From: an uncultured Bacteroidia bacterium
GTDB taxonomy: Bacteria; Bacteroidota; Bacteroidia; Bacteroidales; UBA932
DNA: 64,000 nucleotides
Direction: 5' to 3'
NCBI GenBank assembly: GCA_902789395.1
Contig: CADANY010000001.1
Location: 186,001 to 250,000 of the forward strand
The notes under the pieces are model-generated. The model saw nothing but the letters and a program-made list of their open reading frames with translations, was not told the origin of the DNA and searched no databases. A program made the translations under genes and the position numbers. Positions 1 to 7,272 of the stretch are shown piece after piece. Positions within the stretch are counted from its first letter, which is position 1; each line of letters begins with the position of its first letter.

Positions 1-980
1 TCGCGGGGATTGATCCCCTGGCAGAGATGGAGATTCAGTGATGTCTTGAAATGCATGTCATGGAGTTCCTCCAATAAGACCTCCGGTGCCGGAAAGAGCT
101 GCGGCTGCCAATCGTACCCCGTCCATCCATCCTTATTTCCAAGCAAGTCCTTCGGAGTTCTGTATTTCCTCAATCCGTACCGCTCATGCCAGTCCATGTC
201 CAGGATCATGACATCCGCTGGAATATTCAGGTCCCGGATCGTATGGGCCAGCTCAAGGAACTCGAAATCAGAGTACTGCCAGAAGCGCGTCCACCAATAG
301 CCGAACGCATATTTCGGAGGCATCGGAATCCGGCCGGCAATCCGGATGAAATCCCCGAGGGCCGCCTTGTAGTCATGGCCGTAAGCGAACAGGTACCAGT
401 CGATCCTCCGGCCCGGATCACGGGGTGCGACCCATGTCTCCCAATCCGCATCCACCTCTTCGAATACACATTTGGAACTCTCGTCCACAATGGCCCATCC
501 GTCACGGGACAGAATTCCCTTGTCGAAATTCCTCGGTTCATTCGTCCCGTCAAACCCGTCCAGGGTCCGTGCGGTCCCCATCAGATTCGCCGAATCGTCC
601 ATTCCCGGACGCCATTCCTTCATCTTCCCGTTCAGCCGGAAAGACACACTCAGGTTGCTGTCCGAAAAAGGGTCCCGACCGGTATAGCGCAGCGTCAGGC
701 TGTCCGTTTCGATAATAAGGGTTTTCCCTTCCCGGGTTACGGTGAAACGGGGAACGTCGAGCCTGCGGTTCAGGACCGCGAGACTCGCACGGTCCTCGAA
801 CCGGCCATCTTCGGACCATTCCATCCGGACAAGCCGGGGCGTCAGTACCGTAAAACGGGCCTGTCCCTCCGTCACAACGGCATCAGGATTTGCAACAGGA
901 TTGGCTTGGGCAGGTTTTCCCGAGGCCGGGAAGAAAGCAACCGTCATCAAGAGCAGGGCGAAGAGAATGGATCGGATCAT
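1..980 (-). CDS. Glycoside hydrolase family 31 (alpha-glucosidase/alpha-xylosidase type), C-terminus beyond window
   Basis: Reading leftward from an ATG at 980, the frame stays open to the window edge, giving the first 326 or so residues. It opens with a signal peptide (MIRSILFALLLMTVAFFPAS), followed by the beta-sandwich N-terminal domain of GH31 enzymes (RFTVLTPRLVRMEWS near residue 40), and then the start of the (beta/alpha)8 barrel with FGYWWTRFWQYSDFEF and the substrate-binding strand motif MILDMDWH. The catalytic nucleophile aspartate would lie beyond the edge, so substrate (glucoside, xyloside or galactoside) cannot be told. A periplasmic or surface location is inferred from the signal peptide. 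It lies 23 bases downstream of mtgA on the same strand and may be cotranscribed with it. Family is secure; specificity is unknown. Confidence 0.9.
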   Translation of the reverse strand, partial: MIRSILFALLLMTVAFFPASGKPAQANPVANPDAVVTEGQARFTVLTPRLVRMEWSEDGRFEDRASLAVLNRRLDVPRFTVTREGKTLIIETDSLTLRYTGRDPFSDSNLSVSFRLNGKMKEWRPGMDDSANLMGTARTLDGFDGTNEPRNFDKGILSRDGWAIVDESSKCVFEEVDADWETWVAPRDPGRRIDWYLFAYGHDYKAALGDFIRIAGRIPMPPKYAFGYWWTRFWQYSDFEFLELAHTIRDLNIPADVMILDMDWHERYGLRKYRTPKDLLGNKDGWTGYDWQPQLFPAPEVLLEELHDMHFKTSLNLHLCQGINPR

Positions 981-1003
981 CGTAACAAGAGGGCTTTTTG
1001 AAA

Positions 1004-1717
1004 TTATCTATTGGACATCACCGTAACCCATTCCGGATAAGAGAGTTGGGTGATCAGTTTCATAACTTGGGCATGCCTTCTCCGGAGAAAAGCCGTGCGG
1101 CTCGTATTGGGCGCATAGCGGACCGGACTCGGAAGGGAGATCGCGAGCGAGACGGCCCTGTCACGGGATAGCCGACGGGGAGAAGTATCCCAATACGTTT
1201 CGCAGGCCGCCCCTACCCCGAACAGTCCGCGGCCCGTCTCCGCAACATTCAGGTAGACTTCCATAATGCGCTGCTTTCCCCAGATAAGTTCGATTAGAAA
1301 GGTATACCAACTCTCAAACACTTTACGGACGAGGGTCGGAGAACCGAAAGTAAACACATTTTTTGCGGTCTGCTGGGAGAGCGTACTACAACCGCGGAGT
1401 TTCTTTCCCTTCTTGAAATGCTCTTTCCACATAAGCCCCATTTCGGTCCAGTCGAAGCCGCTGTGCGTACAAAAACGGTTGTCCTCACTGGCAATGACCG
1501 CCATGACGATTTCGGGAGAAATATCCCGGATCGGGACCCATTCCTGACGGATGTGGTAATCCTCAACCTTTCTCATCTGAACGGCACGTTTCAGCATGAC
1601 AGGAGTAAACCGGACGGGAACCCACTTGAAAAGGGTAACGAAAAAAAGACTCACTGCGATGAACCACAGTGGGATACGGACAAAGATCCAATAAGAGAGC
1701 TTTCTTTTTTTTCGCAC
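1004..1717 (-). CDS. mtgA: Monofunctional biosynthetic peptidoglycan transglycosylase
   Basis: A 237-residue GT51-only enzyme that polymerises lipid II into glycan strands at the outer face of the inner membrane. One N-terminal membrane anchor (residues about 10-30, YWIFVRIPLWFIAVSLFFV) is followed by the GT51 motifs in order: VIASEDNRF with the catalytic glutamate, GCSTLSQQTAKN, and KQRIMEVYLNVAETG. There is no transpeptidase domain, and the length fits the MtgA family. The first codon used here is GTG at 1717; no ATG lies close upstream in frame, so this start is likely but not certain. The partial GH31 gene follows 23 bases downstream. Confidence 0.93.
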   Translation of the reverse strand: MRKKRKLSYWIFVRIPLWFIAVSLFFVTLFKWVPVRFTPVMLKRAVQMRKVEDYHIRQEWVPIRDISPEIVMAVIASEDNRFCTHSGFDWTEMGLMWKEHFKKGKKLRGCSTLSQQTAKNVFTFGSPTLVRKVFESWYTFLIELIWGKQRIMEVYLNVAETGRGLFGVGAACETYWDTSPRRLSRDRAVSLAISLPSPVRYAPNTSRTAFLRRRHAQVMKLITQLSYPEWVTVMSNR

Positions 1718-1759
1718 GGACGACCTGCTCCAAAACAGATGCCACAGGGCCCATCCCCT

Positions 1760-1789
1760 TTGATATATCCAAAAAATTTAATACATTTG
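1760..1789 (+). promoter_or_regulatory. Bacteroidota promoter for tRNA-Gln
   Basis: TTG at 1760-1762 and TACATTTG at 1782-1789 are separated by 19 bases, matching the vegetative TTG / TAnnTTTG form of this phylum. The tRNA begins 9 bases after the -7 element. Confidence 0.8.
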
Positions 1790-1797
1790 CAGTCCCT

Positions 1798-1868
1798 TGA
1801 GATATGGTGTAATGGCAGCACCAGGGATTTTGGTTCCCTTAGTCCAGGTTCGAATCCTGGTATCTCAA
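1798..1868 (+). tRNA. tRNA-Gln (anticodon TTG)
   Basis: A cloverleaf can be drawn by eye. The 7-bp acceptor stem is TGAGATA/TATCTCA, the anticodon stem AGGGA/TCCCT encloses the loop TTTTGGT with anticodon TTG, and the T arm carries GGTTCGAATCC. No CCA is encoded. The next coding region starts only 6 bases beyond the tRNA. Confidence 0.95.
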
Positions 1869-1874
1869 CCCATC

Positions 1875-2447
1875 ATGAAAGGAATCTATATTTTTCTCGC
1901 CGAAGGGTTTGAAGACATGGAAGGTCTCGCCACCCTCGACATTCTCCGCCGGGGCGGACTCGATGTCAGCACGGTTTCCATCACGGACGATCCCCATGTA
2001 ACCACATCGCATGGCGTAACTGTTCTTGCTGACATGACCTTCAGTGAGTTCAAAGAGAATCTCACGGACAAATCGGACCGGGAAGATGTGCTTATCTTTC
2101 CCGGAGGCATGCCGGGAAGCCGGAATCTGGCGGGAGATGCCGACCTGATGCAGATCATGAAGGTCCATTACGTCATGGGCGGAACCGTCGCGGCCATCTG
2201 CGCTGCGCCGGGACTTGTCCTCTCCCAGCTCAATCCGCTCACAGGCTTGAAGTTCACCTGTTTCGACGGGTTTGAGGAGACCATGATCGCCAAAGGTGCT
2301 GTCTTTACTCCGGAAAGCGTCGTCATAGACGGACGCATGATTACCGGACGCGGCGCAGGGCACGCCGTCAACTTCGGACTCCATATCCTCGCCTACCTGA
2401 AAGGAGACGAGGCGGCTGCAAAGGTAAAAGCCGGACTGATGCTCTAG
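1875..2447 (+). CDS. DJ-1/PfpI family protein (YajL/ThiJ-like)
   Basis: A 190-residue single-domain protein of the class I glutamine-amidotransferase-like DJ-1/PfpI fold. Diagnostic residues are the early acidic motif AEGFEDME, the nucleophile elbow AAICAAPGLVL with the reactive cysteine, and GRGAGHAVNFGL near the C-terminus. Family members are redox-sensitive chaperones or glyoxalase/deglycase-type enzymes; which applies here cannot be told. ATG 1875 gives the canonical N-terminus (MKGIYIFLAEGFED); the frame also runs back through the tRNA, which I exclude. It starts 6 bases after tRNA-Gln with no other promoter visible, so it is probably transcribed from the tRNA promoter. Its stop overlaps, tail to tail, the stop of the zinc peptidase gene. 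Confidence 0.9.
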   Translation: MKGIYIFLAEGFEDMEGLATLDILRRGGLDVSTVSITDDPHVTTSHGVTVLADMTFSEFKENLTDKSDREDVLIFPGGMPGSRNLAGDADLMQIMKVHYVMGGTVAAICAAPGLVLSQLNPLTGLKFTCFDGFEETMIAKGAVFTPESVVIDGRMITGRGAGHAVNFGLHILAYLKGDEAAAKVKAGLML

Positions 2448-3121
2448 TTCCGACGGGAAGCCAGTGAGAAATAATACAGTAACGTCGCCAGCGAACCGAT
2501 GGCGGCGATAACGTATGTATAGGCTGCCCACTTCAGGGCATCGACGGCCATCGGACGGGTCTCATAATTGACGACTCCGGCTCCCTCGAGCCACTTGACG
2601 GCACGTGCGCTGGCATTGATCTCGACGGGAAGGGTTATGAAACTGAACAGAGTCGTTAAGGCAAAGAGACCGACGCCAATCCATATCAGTGACGGAAATA
2701 CCTGAATGAAAACAATCCCCGCAACCAGCACCCATGAAACGATATTCGAAGCAAAGCTGACAACCGGAACGAGGGCTGAACGGACTTTCAGGGGAGCATA
2801 TCCCGTTGCATGCTGGACGACATGGCCGCACTCATGGGCAGCCACGGCGGCAGCTGCCACGGAATGGCCATAATATACATCCCGACTTAGATTGACGGTC
2901 TTCGTCTGCGGATTATAATGGTCTGTCAGCATGCCTTCGACAGACTTGATCTGGACATCATAGATGCCATGGGCCTGCAACATGATTTTCGCGACCTCGG
3001 CTCCCGAAAGAGATACCGGAATCTCGGAATACTTTGCAAAACGGCTTTTCAGCACAGACTGGATAATCATGCTGGCAATCATCACCAGGATCATCACAAA
3101 CCACATCATTCCCGTACTCAT
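2444..3121 (-). CDS. Neutral zinc metallopeptidase, YugP type, membrane protein
   Basis: A 225-residue integral membrane protein of the YugP-like zinc peptidase family (PF04298). A hydrophobic N-terminus (MMWFVMILVMIASMIIQSVL) is followed by a soluble part with the zinc motif AAHECGHVVQHATGY (HExxH), then two or three more hydrophobic segments (about residues 125-165 and 200-220). The length is typical. The function in cells is poorly known for this family; membrane protein quality control is a guess. It is divergent from alr, and a TATTTTTG element (minus strand, 3187-3180) may be its -7 site. Confidence 0.88.
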   Translation of the reverse strand: MSTGMMWFVMILVMIASMIIQSVLKSRFAKYSEIPVSLSGAEVAKIMLQAHGIYDVQIKSVEGMLTDHYNPQTKTVNLSRDVYYGHSVAAAAVAAHECGHVVQHATGYAPLKVRSALVPVVSFASNIVSWVLVAGIVFIQVFPSLIWIGVGLFALTTLFSFITLPVEINASARAVKWLEGAGVVNYETRPMAVDALKWAAYTYVIAAIGSLATLLYYFSLASRRN

Positions 3122-3220
3122 ATCATTTCATTTATATCATTCAACAATGATGGCTCTATACAAAATGCACGCCTTACGACAAAAATACGATAATCTTGAA
3201 AAAATGTCACATTTTAGTTG

Positions 3221-3228
3221 TAAATTTG
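3221..3228 (+). promoter_or_regulatory. -7 element before alr
   Basis: TAAATTTG fits TAnnTTTG and lies 17 bases before the alr start. The upstream TTG at 3196-3198 is 22 bases away, slightly longer than usual, so the upstream half is uncertain. Confidence 0.5.
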
Positions 3229-3245
3229 TTCAATAAAACGAAGGG

Positions 3246-4355
3246 ATGTACAGAGAAGACGATTTTTCAAGACTGGAACTCCGCCTGCGCAGTTGTATCG
3301 ACAATTACCGGTACTTCCGCTCCCGGCTTGAACCGGGAACACGGATGCTGGTTCTGGTCAAGGCAAATGCCTATGGTCACGGAGCCGTAGAATTTGCAGC
3401 CATGCTTCAAGGCGCAGGGGCCGATTATCTGGCCGTAGCCTATCCCGTCGAAGGTATCGAACTCCGCCAGGCCGGTATCTCTACTCCGATCCTCGTCCTG
3501 ACCGCAGGGAATGATTTCTATAACGAAATCATCGAATACCGCCTTGAACCGAGTATCCCAAACGTCATCTCTCTCAAGAAATTCGTCGGGATCCTCAGGG
3601 AAAAAGGGCTCCGCGATTACCCGGTCCATATCAAACTCGATACCGGGATGCACAGACTCGGTTTTTCGACCGGGGAACTGGAGGAACTGACAACGGTCCT
3701 CGCCGAGAGTCCCGAGGTCCGTGTCAAATCCGTCTTCTCCCACCTCTGTGTCGCAGAAGATCCGTCCCAGGATGAGTTCACGCTCGGACAGATCCGAATG
3801 TTCGAGGAAAATTCGGGAACGATTATCCGGAAGATCGGTTACAAGCCGATGCGCCATATCCTCAACTCGGCCGGCATTGAGCGTTTCCCGCAGTACCAGT
3901 TCGATATGGTTCGGCTCGGAGTCGGGATCTACGGGATCAGCGCCTTGCCCGGAGTCCATCTCTCCCCTGTCGCCTCTCTGAAATGCAAGATTCTACAGAT
4001 CAAGACCTTATCACCAGAAGACACGGTAGGATACGGACGCTTTGGCCACGCCGCCCCATCCGGAACGACGATAGCGACCATCCCGGTCGGCTATGCGGAC
4101 GGAATCGACCGGCGCCTGGGACGGGGGAACTTCTCCTTTTCCCTGAACGGTCACCGGGTCCCGACAATCGGTAATATCTGTATGGACATGTGCATGCTTG
4201 ACATTACCGGCGTTCCGGCAGAAGTCGGGGATACGGTAACGATATTCGGAGACGATCCGACTGTTTCGGAAATTGCCGATGCCCTCGGGACCATACCCTA
4301 CGAAATCATGGCCTCGGTTCCCCGCCGCATCGAACGCATCATTATCCGCAAATAA
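3246..4355 (+). CDS. alr: Alanine racemase
   Basis: A 369-residue PLP-dependent fold-type III enzyme that makes D-alanine for peptidoglycan. The PLP lysine is K39 in VKANAYGHG. The barrel continues with HIKLDTGMHRLGF and HILNSAGIERFP, and the C-terminal domain carries the second catalytic tyrosine region DTVGYGRFGHA and the NICMDMCMLD motif. Length and motif order are those of a stand-alone Alr; some Bacteroidota fuse it to MurF, which is not the case here. It is a single-gene unit, with a 9-bp hairpin 33 bases after its stop. Confidence 0.96.
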   Translation: MYREDDFSRLELRLRSCIDNYRYFRSRLEPGTRMLVLVKANAYGHGAVEFAAMLQGAGADYLAVAYPVEGIELRQAGISTPILVLTAGNDFYNEIIEYRLEPSIPNVISLKKFVGILREKGLRDYPVHIKLDTGMHRLGFSTGELEELTTVLAESPEVRVKSVFSHLCVAEDPSQDEFTLGQIRMFEENSGTIIRKIGYKPMRHILNSAGIERFPQYQFDMVRLGVGIYGISALPGVHLSPVASLKCKILQIKTLSPEDTVGYGRFGHAAPSGTTIATIPVGYADGIDRRLGRGNFSFSLNGHRVPTIGNICMDMCMLDITGVPAEVGDTVTIFGDDPTVSEIADALGTIPYEIMASVPRRIERIIIRK

Positions 4356-4387
4356 ACCGGAAAGGGGGTTATGGCCGCAGGGGGTTT

Positions 4388-4408
4388 CGGGGGAATCCTA
4401 TTCCCCCG
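4388..4408. terminator. Perfect 9-bp hairpin between convergent genes
   Basis: CGGGGGAAT, loop CCT, ATTCCCCCG, abutting the stop of the 76-residue gene on the other strand. There is no T tract on either side, so termination activity is inferred from its position between two convergent stops. Confidence 0.5.
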
Positions 4409-4639
4409 TCAAAACAGTGTTGGATGATTCTCGTCAAGCTCGGATAGGATTTTATCCATGATGGCTTCGCGGAAGAGAGTGGCGCGGGCGCGGACATTAA
4501 AGCGGCTGCAGTAAGCCTCTACCGCTTCCATCTCCTTGTCATTGAAGTAGATGACCTGACGGTTCTTTCGCAGCAGCGACGCCTTCTGCTTTTCCAGGAA
4601 GGCCGGATCCACACCTGAAATATGCTTTCTTTTTGCCAT
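4409..4639 (-). CDS. Small conserved-looking protein, possible ribbon-helix-helix type
   Basis: 76 residues, start ATG at 4639. It has a basic N-terminus (MAKRKHISGVDPAFLEKQK), a short predicted strand (NRQVIYFNDKEMEAVEAY), and then helices (ARATLFREAIMDKILSEL). A strand followed by two helices with a basic N-terminus is compatible with a MetJ/Arc-type DNA-binding fold, but this is inference from composition only. I cannot assign a family or a target. It stands alone between convergent alr and the leftward thioredoxin-like gene. Confidence 0.6.
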   Translation of the reverse strand: MAKRKHISGVDPAFLEKQKASLLRKNRQVIYFNDKEMEAVEAYCSRFNVRARATLFREAIMDKILSELDENHPTLF

Positions 4640-4691
4640 CTGACTGAATTCCGACCGTAAATATACTGATAATTATTGAAATACGGAACGA

Positions 4692-6152
4692 TCAAAGGTC
4701 TACATACCGACGAACCACCTTTCCGCCACGGGCCTGAAGGACAAACGGCATGGTGGAAAGATCGAAGGAATCCATGGCGGCCTTGGCCTCATCCGGATAG
4801 GAGGAGAATAGTTCATCCATATCGACAAGCAGATATTTCGCTTTCCTCTCGCTTCCCTCTTTCAGCCGTTGTTCTATAGCAGAAAGGGTCTCCTCACAGT
4901 TTCCGCAGCCGGATGTATGGAAAACAAGGTACAACGGTTCCCCGCCGAGCGAGGCCAGGTCGAAAGCACCTGAACGCACCCCTTTACAGAAAAGGCCGGG
5001 GCGGGAGCGCAAGGTTCCATGCAGGGATAGAGACGGAAGAGCGGATCCAACCGGTGTCCTCGCAAGCAGATCATAGGTAAAATCAGACAGGGCGGCAACT
5101 TCGGGATCTGCCCCGAAAGGACGGATATATTTCTCGATCAGGAGCTGCGATGCCTGCCTGTAAGCCTCGCCCCGCCGGGAGGTCAGATAATAGAGAAGGT
5201 CGCCGGCCGTATGGCGGAACTCCTCTTCGGAATCTTCTTTCCGGGACTTAGACAACAGATAATCGGTCATGTTGACAATATCGGAATCGTTGACATCCTC
5301 TCCGAAGACACTGTCGAAAAAGACCTTTGACGACTCACTTCCATAGAGATACGGCTGCGGTGCGGAAAGCTTTTTTATCAACAACGCAAGAGCTTCCGTA
5401 TTCAGCCGGCGGCCGAGAATCTTTCCGTCCGGTCCCACGAGAAACATGCCGGGAGTCTGGAGAATGCCGTATTTCCGCTGGAAATCCGATTCCATCTCGG
5501 GATCCCACAGGTGGACGATGCCCGGAAGATTCAGGTTCATCGCCGTATACCGGGCCCATGCGCTTTCCACATCCGCAGTATAGACGGCATAAACGTCGAG
5601 GGGGAACTCGTTGCCGGAAAGGAACTGTTTCAAGAGCGCTGTCTCGACAGCGCAGGTCGAACAATCCGTATCGTAGAAATACAACAGATAATATTTGCCT
5701 TCCGATTGCACGGCCGGATTGACCGGGAGACCGTTATGATCCCGCAGGACAAGTTCCGGAGCAGGCTTTCCGATCAGCGAGCTGCGGTTGAAATCCGTAA
5801 ACACCTTCGCATTGATCCGGTCAACCTCGTTTTTGAAAGAAACTTTTCCGCTGAGCAGCCACTCATCCGCCAGATGGACCGCGACTGCCTCATCCCCCAT
5901 AATCGGAGACTGGAGATAGTGGTCGTATAGATAGAGCGTAACCCATTGACGGACAAGCGAATCCGCACAATTCGAAATAATAAAGTCGCATTCCTTGTTC
6001 TGGACCTCGGCCGGCTCTCCGGCAAGGGCAGAGAAATACTCATTGAGTTTGGCGGTGAGTGCAGCGGTCTGCCGCTCATCCAATTGCTGGGCTCCCAGAG
6101 ACAGGGAGAAGATCAGGCAAAGGAAGCCTGACACAAGGACTCTCCTGATCAT
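4692..6152 (-). CDS. Secreted protein with two thioredoxin-like domains (DUF5106-type)
   Basis: 486 residues with a signal peptide (MIRRVLVSGFLCLIFSLSLGA). An N-terminal helical region (about 25-150, DUF5106-like) precedes a TlpA/redoxin domain with the cysteine pair DTDCSTCAVE near residue 190. A second, C-terminal thioredoxin-like domain has HTSGCGNCEETL near residue 415 and ends ATMPFVLQ-like (DLSTMPFVLQ) with a cis-proline position. The protein is likely a periplasmic thiol-disulfide oxidoreductase; the substrate is unknown. Its start overlaps the coaD stop by 4 bases, so it is the last gene of the lon-ung-coaD run. Confidence 0.8.
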   Translation of the reverse strand: MIRRVLVSGFLCLIFSLSLGAQQLDERQTAALTAKLNEYFSALAGEPAEVQNKECDFIISNCADSLVRQWVTLYLYDHYLQSPIMGDEAVAVHLADEWLLSGKVSFKNEVDRINAKVFTDFNRSSLIGKPAPELVLRDHNGLPVNPAVQSEGKYYLLYFYDTDCSTCAVETALLKQFLSGNEFPLDVYAVYTADVESAWARYTAMNLNLPGIVHLWDPEMESDFQRKYGILQTPGMFLVGPDGKILGRRLNTEALALLIKKLSAPQPYLYGSESSKVFFDSVFGEDVNDSDIVNMTDYLLSKSRKEDSEEEFRHTAGDLLYYLTSRRGEAYRQASQLLIEKYIRPFGADPEVAALSDFTYDLLARTPVGSALPSLSLHGTLRSRPGLFCKGVRSGAFDLASLGGEPLYLVFHTSGCGNCEETLSAIEQRLKEGSERKAKYLLVDMDELFSSYPDEAKAAMDSFDLSTMPFVLQARGGKVVRRYVDL

Positions 6153-6607
6153 AACTCGACGCCGTTAGGGATGAAGGCAGAATAATCTCCGTGATGCTTG
6201 AGGATATCCCGGACGGCGGACGAAGAAATATGCGCAAACTCCTGAGCGGTCGGGATGATAATTGTTTCGATATCGGGCGCAAGACGGCGGTTCGCATCGG
6301 CGATAGACCGCTCCGTTTCAAAATCGATCATATTCCGTACCCCACGCACGATATGATGGATTCCCAGTTCGCGACAGGTATCAACGGTCAGGTTGTCATA
6401 CTGGATGACGGAAACACCTGACATGCCGCGGATAGCCTGACGGACAATATCAAGACGTTTGTCCATATCGAAAAAGCCGCGCTTGTCCTGGTTGATACCA
6501 ATGGCGACGACGACTTCGTCGAACATGGTAAGGGCACGTGTAAGAATATTCAGATGACCTGCGGTAAAGGGATCGAAGGATCCGGGGAACAGTGCTTTTG
6601 TTTTCAT
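6149..6607 (-). CDS. coaD: Phosphopantetheine adenylyltransferase
   Basis: 152 residues; transfers AMP to 4'-phosphopantetheine in coenzyme A synthesis (cytoplasmic). The nucleotidyltransferase signature GSFDPFTAGHL stands at the N-terminus, with VVAIGINQDKRGFF and the C-terminal ISSSAVRDI motif characteristic of CoaD. Length is normal. It overlaps ung by 4 bases upstream and the thioredoxin-like gene by 4 bases downstream, consistent with one translationally coupled unit. Confidence 0.97.
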   Translation of the reverse strand: MKTKALFPGSFDPFTAGHLNILTRALTMFDEVVVAIGINQDKRGFFDMDKRLDIVRQAIRGMSGVSVIQYDNLTVDTCRELGIHHIVRGVRNMIDFETERSIADANRRLAPDIETIIIPTAQEFAHISSSAVRDILKHHGDYSAFIPNGVEL

Positions 6608-7272
6608 AATTGCCAGTTGATCGGGGTTTTACCCTGACGGATCAGGATTTCATTGGTCTTCGAGAAATGACGGCAGCCGAAGAAGGCCCCGCCGGCGAGC
6701 GGGGACGGATGGGCGGCCTCGAGTATCGCATGTCTGGAAGGGTCTATCAGGGCTTTCTTGCTCCGGGCGGAATTACCCCAGAGCAGAAAAACAATACCCT
6801 CCCGGTTATCGGACAGGTAACGGATGACGGCATCGGTAAATTCCTGCCATCCGATCCGGCTGTGGGAATTGGCAAGGCCAGCCTGTACGGTCAGGGAAGC
6901 GTTCAGAAGAAGTACCCCCTGCCGGGCCCATGGTTCCAGATTGGGGCTGCCGCTCATCCGGATTCCGAGATCCGTCTGGATTTCCTTGAAAACGTTTTTC
7001 AAAGACGGCGGAGCCGGGATCCCATCCGGAACGGAAAAGGATAGTCCCATGGCCTGTCCGGCCCCGTGATAGGGGTCCTGTCCCAGGATGACGACCTTGA
7101 CGGCATCAACGGGAGTCAGTTCAAAAGCCCTGAAAATGCTGGGGCCGGGGGGATAAATGACTTTCCCGGCCGCCTTTTCAGCATGCAGGAAACGCACCAG
7201 CGACTCGAAATACGGCTTTTCGAATTCCGGCGCCAGCGCGTTTTTCCAGCTTTGTTCTATCTTGACATCCAT
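6604..7272 (-). CDS. ung: Uracil-DNA glycosylase
   Basis: 222 residues, family 1 UDG. The water-activating motif GQDPYHG (aspartate D66) and the C-terminal HPSPL loop are intact, with VFLLWGNSA in between. It removes uracil from DNA in base-excision repair. It shares one base with the upstream lon stop and overlaps coaD by 4 bases. Confidence 0.98.
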   Translation of the reverse strand: MDVKIEQSWKNALAPEFEKPYFESLVRFLHAEKAAGKVIYPPGPSIFRAFELTPVDAVKVVILGQDPYHGAGQAMGLSFSVPDGIPAPPSLKNVFKEIQTDLGIRMSGSPNLEPWARQGVLLLNASLTVQAGLANSHSRIGWQEFTDAVIRYLSDNREGIVFLLWGNSARSKKALIDPSRHAILEAAHPSPLAGGAFFGCRHFSKTNEILIRQGKTPINWQL

